Below are positions 21,400-32,500 of a stretch of 64,000 nucleotides of DNA, in pieces. Numbering within the stretch: the stretch's first letter is position 1; each line of letters begins with the position of its first letter. Below the pieces are notes generated by a model that saw nothing but the letters and a program-made list of their open reading frames with translations, made no database searches and was not told where the DNA came from. Origin of the DNA: Circinella minor (lineage: Eukaryota; Mucoromycota; Mucoromycetes; Mucorales; Lichtheimiaceae); NCBI GenBank assembly GCA_016758965.1, contig JAEPRB010000018.1, forward strand, positions 248,001 to 312,000. The letters run 5' to 3'. The position numbers and the translations under genes were made by a program.

Positions 21400-23327
21400 A
21401 TGACACTTCTCAGCTACCCATTCGAACTTGTTGCCCCCATGGCTGCCATTAGTTCCATCTTACTTTTATTACTTGGTCCATTATTAGTACCACGGTTTTA
21501 TCTCGTATTTTTACTCTTGTACTTTATTTTCTTTTTATATTCACAAATCAATCATGTTTTCAAGTTTTGGATTACTTCTTCTTTAATGATGAAAAAAATT
21601 CGTCAATGGAATCAATCACAACGTATCAATGAAAAAACGACTAGCAACAATAATAATAATAATAATTCACCTACTTCACCTACACCTACACCTACACGAG
21701 AACGATATAATGTAGTCGATGATGAAAGAATGGATGAAATGGAAGCTTCATTAAAATTATATGAAGATTCTCATTTTATTCATTCTTTTATTGTACCTAA
21801 TTATGCTGAACCTGAAGGATTATTAAGAGATACGATTAAACGTTTAGCAAATCACAGGTAAAATAATAATTTTTTTTTTTTTTTTTTTAAAAAAAAACAA
21901 AAAAAAAAACTGATCGGATTTACCAAAATTAGGAATGCGCAAACAAACTATGTCATCATTCTTGCAATGGAAGCTTCCGAACTAGGTCATGGTGCCAAGG
22001 CTGAAAGTTTGGCGGAGTATTTCAAGGATAGTTTCTTACATTTTATTATCACTGTTCATCCTGCAGACATCCCCGGTGAATCGCGTGGTAAAGGTTCCAA
22101 TGTTTCGTATGCTGCTCGTGTAGGTTGTTCTGAAATGATCCGACGCGGTGTTGATCGTAGAAGAGTGATTCTTACTATCTCTGACTCCGATTCATCTATT
22201 CCAGAACTTTATGTTCATGAGGTTTGTTTTTTTTTTCATCCATATAATGATTATTATTATTATTATTATTATTATTGAGAGAAAGAGAAAGAGAGAGAGA
22301 GAGAGAGATGGAATTATTAACTCAATTTATTTTTAAATTATAGTTGGAAAAGAGTTTTAATCAAGCAGAAGATCCTTACTTTTTATTATATGCACCACCT
22401 ATCTTTTTCTCTCGTAATTGTTTTGATGTACCTGCTGCTGTTCGAATGACGGATATTACATGGTCTGCTATGGTGATGGCTAATTTAAGTAATAGTCGTG
22501 GTATTGCTTTCCCTTGTTCTACTTATAGTTTAAGCATGGTATTAGCTGAACGTGTTGGATTTTGGGATACAGATGCTGATTCTGTGGGTGAAGATATGCA
22601 TATGATGTTAAAATGTTTTTTTAAAACGGATGGTATGGCAAGATGTCAACCTATTTTTGTTCCTATTAATTTAACCAATGTTCAAACCAATGGTTATATG
22701 TCGAATATGTATGCTCGTTATGTTCAAGCCAAACGTCATTATAATGGTATTGCCGATGTTTCTTATACTTTACGTAATGCATTTGGTATTTCAGAAGGTT
22801 CCAACAATGAAATTTTAATTGCCAATACCAAGAAATCAAGTATGTATGCTTCCCCTACTTTTTGGTTCGACAAGTTGATTATTTGTATCAAAGTACTTGA
22901 AGCCCACATGATTCCTGTTACTTCGGGTTGGCTTATGTTTGCTGCAGTTCCTTTAATGCAATTTGTTCTTTTCCCACCTCATTCGATGGTGGCTATCGTG
23001 GATCCAGCTGATAATCCTATTCTTACATCGGATTTCTATGCTACTTTATGGAATATTGTTAAAATTATTACCGTCTTTTTACCTTTTCCATTATTTGGTA
23101 CATTGGCCATTTATGAATATTTACATCGTTATGTGGATCGGGAATTATATCGTAAACAAAAATCAGAAGGTCGTACCTGGCGTAATTGTTTTGATTATAT
23201 TTCATTACCTATTGCTGCTTGGTTATTTATGACTATTCCATCTACCATTGCTGCTCTTAAACGTTTATATAAAACAAATGATCAATATATCGTTTCTGAA
23301 AAGTTTTTTGAAGAAGAACGCGATTAA
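21400..23327 (+). CDS. Membrane-bound family 2 glycosyltransferase
   Basis: Three exons, 21400-21857, 21933-22221 and 22344-23327, give 576 aa. Two N-terminal membrane segments (about 8-55) are followed by a cytosolic Asn/Thr/Pro-rich linker and then a GT-A type catalytic region. It begins HSFIVPNYAEPEGLLRDTI and continues YVIILAMEA, GESRGKGSNVSYAARVG and the metal-binding DxD in ILTISDSDSSIPELY. GEDMHMMLKCFF follows as the acceptor-site acidic motif, then YVQAKRHYNG in the place of the Q-x-x-R-W motif. Three or more C-terminal membrane segments follow. This layout matches processive or lipid-linked GT2 enzymes (chitin/cellulose-synthase-like superfamily). It is shorter than true chitin synthases and lacks QRRRW, so the product is unknown. 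Confidence 0.85.
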
Positions 23328-25174
23328 AACATACACAATGAAATACTATCTTACATAATTCTCTCCCCCTCCCCTCCCCCCCTTTTTTTTTTATTCCCTC
23401 TCACTTCCCCTCTTTGTTCTTTTTCTTTTCATACATTTACAAAAAAAAAACTCTTTTAGATATTATACCTCTTTTAATAATTCATTTACAAAACACACAT
23501 ACATGTATACACACATTTATTCTTATTATTCTTATTATTATTTTATTATTACTTAGTTCTCTATATAAAAAGGGAAGAAAAAAAAAAGGAAAGTATTTTT
23601 CTATATGTAAGATTAGAAAGTTTTTTTTTTTGGGGGGTGAAAAAGCTTTAATTTTCTCACAAAAAACAAACAAACAAACCTGTTTTTTCTTCACTATTTC
23701 TGTATCTTTTTTTAATTCACACTTTTTTATTATAAACACATCATGTGTGTGTGTGTGTGTGGTTTTTTTTCACTACTAATCAGTCCCCTTTATCTTTTTT
23801 TTTTTCTTCATCTAAATTCGTTTTGCATCACATACACTTTAACTCTTTTTTTTTTATTTTTTCCTCCTCGCCCCTCCCTCCCCCCCCCCTTAAAACACTT
23901 GAAAAAAAAATCACATAAAATAAAAACAAAGCTGTTTCTTTTTAATAATTCGTTGTTGTCATTTCTTTTTAACTTCATGCATCACAGCCTTAACATTTTG
24001 ATGTTGGTTTAAACTTTTTGTAACAACACAAAAAAAAAAAAAAAAAAAGTTATTCGGCACCATTTTTTGTGTTACTTGTTTTAAAGAAAAAAAAGCTCAA
24101 TGTTTTTTTTTTTTTTTTTTTTTACATGCACCCTGATCTTGTATGTTATTATCATGAATGGAATAGATTTTTATTATATTAGTTCACATGTGTCTTTATT
24201 ATTATTATTATTATATACACACATGTGCACACATGTTATATTTTTAATAGGCTTGTAAACATTGAATTATATATTATTATTATTTTTGGGGGAGGGGAGG
24301 GAGAAGCCAATTGATAAATTTTTATATTTTTTCTTTTTCTAGTTATTATATTTTATTTTTTTTGTGTCACTTCTCGTAGATCAAATATAGGTTTTTGTTA
24401 CATTAATTCCGGAAGAGGGGAGAGGGGAGAGGGGGAGAGGGGAGAGGGGTTTTTTTCTTTTTTGGCCTGGGCTCTTTCTCTCTCTTCCGGTTTGTAATAA
24501 AATCGTTTCCCCGAAAACAATTCATCCATAATTTTAGATATTCCGGAAAAAGTTGTCTGTAAAAGCTTTATGTTTTATGTTATGTTATGTTATGCATGTT
24601 ATGTTATGTTTTTTTTTTTTTGTGAGTGTAATGTGTGTATATATGTGTGTGTGTGTGTGTGAATAAAAATCAAGTCGTACGATCCCATTTTCCTTATTTT
24701 ATAAATAAATAGTAATAAGTGAAACAAACAAAAAAAAAAAAATTCTCTCTCTCTCTCTCTCTCTCTCTTTCTCCCTTTTTTTGGGAATAACCCGAATTAT
24801 TCACGTTCGTTCACATCATGTTTTCTCTTTATTTATTTGTTACATCATGACGTTTTTCTTTCTTTTAAAAGATTAAATTATTGAAAGTGGACCTTTTTAT
24901 ATTAATTTAATAAGTAGTAATAATTTTATTATAAGATTCTAAAAAAGTGCCGCTTTAATTATTTTCAAGTGAAACAATTTACATGACGGTCTAGTATATT
25001 ATCATGGATTGTAGTTATTTTTTTTTTTTTTTGAATATAGGATATAATAATCCTTGGCAATAAAATGACGTTCTAATTAAGAAATGATAAGAAAGAAAAA
25101 CCTTGGCAAATTTTGATAAAATTGGGTAAAATGTGTTTTTTTATATATAAAATGTGTAACGAGCAACCTGGATA
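23328..25174. other. Gene-free region, 1.85 kb, rich in simple repeats
   Basis: It holds CCCC/TTTT tracts (23360-23395), a GT dinucleotide run (23743-23761) and a (TTATG)n run (24571-24609). It also holds the GGGGAGA tract (24417-24449) and CT runs (24744-24770). No coding sequence or RNA gene was recognised. Confidence 0.65.
24417..24449 (+). repeat. GGGGAGA tandem repeat, G-quadruplex-type
   Basis: Five runs of four or five G are separated by AGA, a near-perfect 7-bp period. Four or more G4 runs with 3-nt loops fit the standard G-quadruplex pattern. It stands out in a very AT-rich window. Confidence 0.85.
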
Positions 25175-27503
25175 TTATATTTTATTATGGGTTTCTCTTT
25201 GAATACGCCATGCAACACCATTTTTTAATAATACAAGTAACATGATATTCGTTGTCATTAATACACTTCCTAATAAAGTATATGTCCATTCAACACCTAT
25301 TGCACTTGATAAAGGTTCTATAATTACAGTGACTATGCCACTAAACAATTCAATATAATAATTGTGTGAGAGAGAACTTGTTACATGTATATATATATAT
25401 ATGTTTATATTTACCCAAATATTCCTTGAATTAAGTTTAATGATCCAGATATAGATCCTCCTTTATTAGGTTGTAAATCTTGAGTTAAACATAGAGTAGC
25501 ATCATCAACAATAGCCATGGTAAAAGATACTAAATTAAATTAATTTTTAGTACTCATAACCTCTTTTAATTTTCTTAAAAAATATAATACTTACAAAAAA
25601 ACAAAATGATTAAGGGTATTGCAAGGTGTGTCTTTATAATAAATATCCAACCAAAAACTAATGTACCAAGTTGAATAATAATAGAACAAGGCCATATATA
25701 CAATAATCTTGCTTTATATATAGGAAAATCAATGGGTAGTGATTTATTTGTATCAAATACGACTGCATTCATTTTACTATTGTAGGCTTGGATCACTTTA
25801 CGAAAAACATAATCTTGATAATGGGCACCACACATGGCCCCAATAATATCTCCAATCCCTAATACTAGAAAACATAGACCCACATTTTGTACATCCATTT
25901 GATAATAATCTTGAAATAAATAAGAAAGATGAACCATATAACATATGATAAGTCCAAAATGAATTCCTGATATCAACATGATCAAAAGAAAATCAGGAAA
26001 CATAAAGTATCGATAAGGTGTTTTAAAATCTGGAGCCTTCTTCTTCTTCTTTTCCAAATGATTGACTGTCATTACGCCACCCATATCATGATTGTTACTG
26101 TTCCCATCAAATTTTGAAAAAGAATGCTTGCATTTTCGCTTTTGAATATATTGTAATAAGGATGGATTATAATATCCACCTATTAAAGTTTCCAATGTTT
26201 CTGGGAGATAAATAATAATAATAATACATACAAATCCAGTAATACAAATCAAAATCCAAAATATCCAACTAATAATAAATTATATATGGTTTTTTTTTTT
26301 AGAAAATAATTTATTATAATAAAATAAGGAAAAATAGAACAATACGTACCGCCAAGAAAGTTCTTGTGCAATAATTCCACCAATTACTGGACCTGTAACC
26401 ATACTTACCTGAGCTCCCATAAAAGAATAGGCTGTGTATTTAGCTCGTCTATTAATAATAAGTGTGACCAATTTTTTTTTTAGTATGCATAACTTTCTCT
26501 TCAATCTTTTTTTTTTTTTTTAAAAAAAAAAAAGTCATGTTTATCTACTATACTTACGTTGCAGGTGTAGATATGTCAGTAATTATTCCTCTGGCTAACA
26601 GAAAAAAAAAAGTTTATAACATCGCACATCCCCTTTATATTATTAATATTAATTGTTTAGCCTCATTAGTTTTGAACAAATGTAGTGAGGAGGGGTCCGA
26701 AGGAATAGGAAAATCGTTACATTATATATATATATGCATTGTAACATTAATAAACCTACGTACGTACCAGCTATTTTAAGAGTACTTCCACCTATTGCTT
26801 CGAGCATTCTCATAATAATCAATACATAAACATTAGGTGATAATGCAACACCTATGCAAGATAACATTGTTATTGGTAATGCTAGTAAAACAACTAGTCT
26901 GCGTCCCCAAATATCTGCAAGCACACCAGATATAGTTGGAAAAAATGCATTGACAGCAGTATATCCAGCTACACTGATATTAACAATAGAAGCTGTCGAG
27001 TTGAATTCCTATATTATAGATACATATATGTATAGTGTATTAGAATAAAGAGAGAGAATAAAAACAACTATTTGTAAGCATATGCTGTTTATTATTATTA
27101 TTATTATTATTGTTGTTATTGTTATGAGCAATGAACTTATATAATTTACGTAGTATATGTTAATTGAAAGAAAAATTTACCAAACACAAACCTCTGTTAT
27201 CATTATTAAAGAAGGAGCATAAATATAAGTTGGTAATATTGAAATCATATACATCATAACAACGATCATGAGAATCATCATCTTTTGTTTATAACAAAAA
27301 ATAAATTCTTTTTCCTCTTTCTGTGTGGATATTGGTGGAAATAGTGTAGTAATATCTTTCCGTTCTTCTTCAATGTCCTTATTCACTATATCCTGTTTTT
27401 CATGAATAATTTGTTCACGATCATTATTATTTTTAGATACATTTTTTGTAATAGGTAATGAGGAAAATGAACTATTATTATTGTTGCTGTCACTATCATC
27501 CAT
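25175..27503 (-). CDS. Major facilitator superfamily transporter (DHA1-like)
   Basis: This is a probable proton-coupled multidrug or polyamine-type exporter of the MFS. Seven exons: 27503-27192, 27008-26768, 26594-26558 (37 nt), 26448-26350, 26268-25595, 25529-25415 and 25340-25175, giving 547 aa. A hydrophilic Ser/Asn/Glu-rich N-terminus (about 75 aa) precedes roughly twelve membrane segments. Visible motifs are LADIWGRRLVVLLALP (motif A after TM2), RMLEAIGGSTLKIAARGIITD (TM4) and VSMVTGPVIGGIIAQELSWRW (TM5 motif C, G-P-x-x-G-G). A long cytosolic loop with KKKKK lies in the middle. The C-terminal segments read ISGSLNLIQGIFG and ALSSAIGVEWTYTLLG-like sequence. The substrate is unknown. Confidence 0.93.
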
Positions 27504-28105
27504 TATCAATAGATATATATATAGATAAATGTTATTTGAGAGAGAAAAAAAAACAACAAAACGTTCTGATGAAGAAGTATTAATTCGGAAAAAAAAAAAG
27601 AGAGAGGTAGTAAAAAAAAAAACATCATTATTATCAAATAGTTGCTTCTTATATAATAATAAGAGATTTTACAGGAATTTACAGTGGAACAAATTAAGCG
27701 GTATTTGAGTTTAAATGATAATAAGGAGGAAGAAGCAAGAAAACGTTTTACGGGGGAAAGGGGGGGGGGGCACGGACACGTTGCATTTTTGTTCGGCGCC
27801 AGTTTGTACTATGATATATACCTATTTTTTTTTCTTATTTTGGATTACTATGTAGTTGCTGGTAGTATAAAAGATTTTTTTAAAAAAAATTGGGGGGTTT
27901 TTTTTTTGTAGAAGAAAATAAAGAAGAATTTGGTAAATGTCTCAAAAGGCAAAAAACCTTCCTCAAAGTAAAATTAAAATTTTTGTATGGATTGATGTTA
28001 TTAAATATCATTAATAATAAATGTCAAAAACAAAAAAAAAAGTATAGTATGATATATGTATAAAGTGAGGAGCTTATGTATTGATGGGTTTTATTAGCTG
28101 TCAAA

Positions 28106-28124
28106 TACAGTGATTATTCGTTAA
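28106..28124 (+). repeat. Left terminal inverted repeat with TA duplication
   Basis: TA followed by CAGTGATTATTCGTTAA. It pairs with the right terminus at 29246-29264. Confidence 0.75.
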
Positions 28125-28241
28125 GTTAGTATTCTGCATATGTGATGATCTGTACCTGTTTAACTTTTGAATCCCGGCTGGTAGTAAAGTGTAGAGAATA
28201 TATACGTACTGGAAGAATATAACTATGACAGTTCATATAAT

Positions 28242-28257
28242 GCAGCTACGTAGCTGC
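28242..28257. repeat. 16-bp perfect palindrome GCAGCTACGTAGCTGC
   Basis: Lies inside the mariner-like element. Could form a cruciform or act as a subterminal binding site. Confidence 0.8.
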
Positions 28258-28554
28258 TTAACATAAATTTGCTACTATGAGCTATAAACCTTTCACCTAG
28301 TAGTAATAAAAATAATAGTACTGTATCCATGAAATAGTGACAGTGAACCAGATATTGAATTTACAATTAAAAAGTGTGTACTCATATAGATCATGATTAG
28401 CAGTTGAATAAATGTACGTACAGAAATGAATTATATCGACGTAATTACATATTTGATGGTAATGAACAATTCACACAGCTAAGTTGAAAAAAAAAAGTAG
28501 ATTTGAGGAAGGGAAAAAAAAAGCATCTGTGTAAAATTCACTGTGCATTATTTC

Positions 28555-28572
28555 ATCCTTGAATTCAAGGAT
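28555..28572. repeat. 18-bp perfect palindrome ATCCTTGAATTCAAGGAT
   Basis: Lies inside the mariner-like element. Its half-site TTCAAGGAT/TCAAAGGAT recurs in the nearby direct repeats. Confidence 0.8.
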
Positions 28573-28714
28573 TAGATGCAAGGATAGATCGTTTGAAAAA
28601 GCAATATAGCTGAATTTTTTTTTTTTATGGGAATAAAATAAAAAGATCTATAGGCTTCTATATCTTTATTTATTTGCATTGTTGTATGATTTTTAAGGTA
28701 TTAGAAAAAATATT

Positions 28715-28846
28715 CTCTGGATCTAGTTTAAAAGAAGTAATGGATGAGATTCAAAGGATTGACTCTTGAAAGTCTGTGCAACTAAAATTTCTCTGGTTCT
28801 AGTTCAAAAGGATCAAAGGATAAAATTCAAGGATTGGTTCTTAAAA
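28715..28846 (+). repeat. Two imperfect ~57-bp direct repeats
   Basis: Copy A (28715-28771) and copy B (28791-28846) both start CTCTGG-TCTAGTT and carry AAAAG, GGAT, ATTCAA and GGATT in the same order. They are roughly three-quarters identical by eye. Confidence 0.65.
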
Positions 28847-29245
28847 AAATATTTAAACATCCTAATCATCCTTTGTTTCATCTGTGAATTTTTTTTTTTT
28901 TTAAGGATGGAACTGGGCAACAGTGATATTAAACTGGACATTATTAGCAACAATTTGTTGACGAATTTTCTTTTGATAACAAGGATTGTTATTTGGTGTG
29001 CAAACGGATTAATAATATGGAATGAGATAAGATGACGTTTAAGCAATGAGCTCATATTACTGATTTTACCAATCAAAAGAGTAATATTATACAAAATAAT
29101 ACGTAAAAATACTATTTTTATTATATTAATTCCGGTAAATATCTGAGAAAGCGCACCAGATACCGCTTTATCGAATAATTGTTGTTTTACCAAGTATATA
29201 AAAAATATTTTAAGAAATACTACCAGTATAGCGAAATACTCAGGT

Positions 29246-29264
29246 TTAACGAGTAATCACTGTA
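29246..29264 (-). repeat. Right terminal inverted repeat with TA duplication
   Basis: On the minus strand it reads CAGTGATTACTCGTTAA, mirroring the left end with one mismatch, followed outwardly by TA. Confidence 0.75.
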
Positions 29265-29509
29265 TAGGCTGGAATTGCTTTTTTTTTTTTTTTTTTTTTG
29301 TACTTGCATGTGATATATATATTCACACACAAAGATGTTTGTTCCACTACTCAGACATCATAATTATCATATTAATTTAAATATATAATGTACATTTTTA
29401 TTAATAAAGAATAATGAAGAGAGATTGATATAATATTTTATATGTAAAATTACAATATTGTTTTTTTTTTTTGAATTGAAAATTAGTTTATATAATGGCT
29501 ATGATTTTA

Positions 29510-29542
<33 letters not shown>

Positions 29543-29550
29543 TAAATTAA

Positions 29551-32500
29551 TCAGTACTTGACCTTTAAACGCTCAACAGGAAAATGACGTGCTAAAAAAG
29601 CATGAACTGGACCTAATACAACCAATTTTTCATAAACTAATGTAGCTACCATATTTCCTACACATAGACCCCATAATCGCCAACGGAAATCCCAAGGCAT
29701 TACATTATGACCTAAAGGTGTATTATAAGGTTCTATATTTCTTGAAGGTGGTTTATAACCAATTTGTTCTAAAACACTTTTGGTACCACAATTGAAACGG
29801 AAAAGACAACCAAAATTATTAGGATTTGCCAATGTCCAATAAGAGACAATAACAATATAACCAGCCCAAAGGATGACCAAAGGATAATTACGCCACCAAC
29901 TTTGTCTAAACTTGTAACCAAAATTAAATACAGCTGCATTATTAATGAAATCATATAAACAAACCAAGGCAAGAATAGCAGCTTCATAATTATCTGCAAG
30001 AAGCCACCATTTGGCAAGGTTAACAGAAGAAGCATCAAATTCATGACAACGGAACCAATCTAATTTTAGAATTAATATTAGTTTTTTATAAGTAAAATAA
30101 TGATAAAGAAGAAAAAAAAAAAAAAACTTACTTTGTTTGTAAAGCATGACAAATGCACCAATTAAAAATAACCAATTAATGGCAACAAGTCCCATTGCAC
30201 TTGCCATAGTTTGAGGTCCAAGAAGTTGTGCTGTCGGTCGTTGTGGTGCTAGTCTTTTTGCTGCTTTTGAGTTTGAAACACACCATGTTAAAAATACAGT
30301 AATAAATACATCAATAGCAATCCATACATTTTGTGACATGGTGATTGAAAAATAAAACGTAAAAATCTTGAGCATCATCATTACTTGTCCATATACTAAT
30401 ATAATAATATTTAAATTTAGTTGTAAAATTTAAGCAAAGAATAATTCACTTTTTGGATTCAAATATGAAAAAACACAAAAATAGATTTTTATACTTACAA
30501 ATGAGATATTTGTAATTGGTAATAGATGTTGCAAGTGCACCACGTCCTTGACGTAATAATTCAACACATGATTTTACACTTCGAACACTTGTACTGAAAG
30601 GTGAAACAATAGATGCTTCAGCATCAGACATTGCAATACCTACATGAGCAGCACGTAAAGCACCACAATCATTACCACCATCACCCGTCATAGCAGTAAT
30701 ACCACGTTCCATATGTAATTGAACACATTGTACTTTTCCATTAGGTGTCATACGTGCAAAAACACGAATATCCAATAAATATTTACGAATCAAACTTTGA
30801 TCAACAAGCCAATGGAATGCTTTACCAGTCACTGCAAGTTCAACAGGTGTATGTTGAGAATTAAGTAAATAATCATCGACATTTACATCATTGAATGTTT
30901 CTGGATCATCAACATCAAACCAGATAACTTTATCTTGTTCCTGATTATAATCACCAAGTAAAACTCTACTTCCTTCCTCCACCATGCCGCATTGACGTCC
31001 AATATATACACCTGTTAATGCTGTGTCACCAGTAATCATAATTGTACGTGTGGCACCACGTTTCAATTCCATAATATTTTCAGTTGTATCATCTTTTAGT
31101 TGATTTTTAAAGATAATTAAACCCATAAAATCAATATTTTGTTCAAGTTTATCTCGATTCCAATGACGAAGAGCTTCTAATCCACCAATTTCATCCAAAT
31201 CAAGTTCACGATGAGATACTGCAAGAACCTATTATAATATTATAGAATTAACCATGTTAACAATTGGGGGGAGGGTTTTCTTTCATCATAAAATATATAA
31301 AAAGATATATTTCTTCTCTATTGATTTCTCAATAATACATACATAACAACCGCTACGTGCAAGTCCAGATGCTGTTTCATCATAATTCTTAGGAATTGAC
31401 TCAGGATTAGACAAGTCTTTAATCTTTTCATAAGCACCTTTGACAAATACATGCACTTTATTTGTCATTGTATCCAACACAGCAACAGACATGGACATTC
31501 TTGCATGAACAAACTCAAATCGTTTCAAAATATGAACAGGTGCACTATTATTACCAGGTGTTTCTACAGGGGGTGTGAATGTATCAACATAATCATCTTT
31601 TTCATGAGATGTCATTTCCAATTTCCATTTAGATGACTTGAACATTTCAATATCGACAGGATTACCAATAAATTGATCATTTAAAATAGTGACAGCATGA
31701 CATGTAGCAATACCCATTTGCATCAAACGAGGTATATCATGCACTTTTTCATGATGCGTACTAAACTTAGGTTCAGTTTTATTGGCGCGTTGGTTGACAA
31801 TGGTGTCAACATCTTCAATAGGTTGAGCACCATAAAATTCTAAACCTTCACGTGTCAATGTACCTGTCTTATCAAAACAAAATAATTGAACTTTTCCAGC
31901 CATTAAAATACGTGGTAAATCTATATATATATTTAAATAAAAAAAAAATTGAAATGTTTTAGTAAAAAGATATATCATTTTGTTTTGAGAAAATTCTTCT
32001 TCAAAAATTATTAAAAAAAAAAAAAAGAGAGGTACATTACCAACACAAAAAATATGATGATCTCGAAGTCGACCTGCAGCTACAGATTGTCCTACCACCA
32101 ATGCAGCAGGTAATAAAGGGGATACCAATTGAGCAATAGCAAACATGGCATAAAACCAAGCTGAAGTTCCTTTAGCATACAACCAAATAGCTAATGCAAG
32201 ACATACTAAACCACAAGCTAATAAGATCAAAATAACAATTTTGATTTGTTCATCAAAGACAAAAGCGACACGTGTTGGAAAAAGAATCTTTTTCACCAAT
32301 TCACCTTTATCAGTACCTGTCCCTGTGTTTGTTACCAAGGCACATACAGGTTGTCCTTGTTCAGTACGTTCTGCTTGAGATATAGTAGTACCTGCAAAAA
32401 TAGTGGATGTTTTGCCTGCACCAATACGATCATAAGGTGTTGGATCATCTGGACGTAATGGGAATTTTCGGATAGGTAAAGGCTCCCCCGTTAAAGAACT

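Larger units (their letters stand above)
28108..29262. mobile_element. Degenerate Tc1/mariner-like element (non-autonomous)
   Basis: The left end begins CAGTGATTATTCGTTAA (28108-28124). The reverse complement of the right end begins CAGTGATTACTCGTTAA (29262-29246). That is 16 of 17 identical positions in inverted orientation, with weaker similarity continuing (AGTATT). Both ends are flanked by TA (28106-28107 and 29263-29264), the target-site duplication typical of the Tc1/mariner superfamily. The 1155-bp interior has only broken reading frames. A 126-codon minus-strand ORF (28813-29193) shows no DDE signature. Two internal perfect palindromes and an imperfect 57-bp direct repeat are present. 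It is best read as an old or non-autonomous copy. Confidence 0.72.
27504..29550. other. Intergenic, 2 kb, containing a mariner-like relic
   Basis: No gene was found. A 75-codon ORF at 27684-27911 is G-/T-run translation. From 28106 to 29264 lies a degenerate transposon-like element, annotated separately. Downstream of it, T-runs and (TTA)n precede the ATPase 3' end. Confidence 0.65.

Noticed and set aside
27684..27911. 75-codon plus-strand ORF between MFS and ATPase genes
   Set aside because: It contains G-run and T-run translations and has no conserved motif or start context.
28813..29193. 126-codon minus-strand ORF as a possible transposase gene
   Set aside because: It lies inside the mariner-like relic but shows no DDE/DDD or helix-turn-helix features and is hydrophobic low-complexity; treated as decayed sequence.
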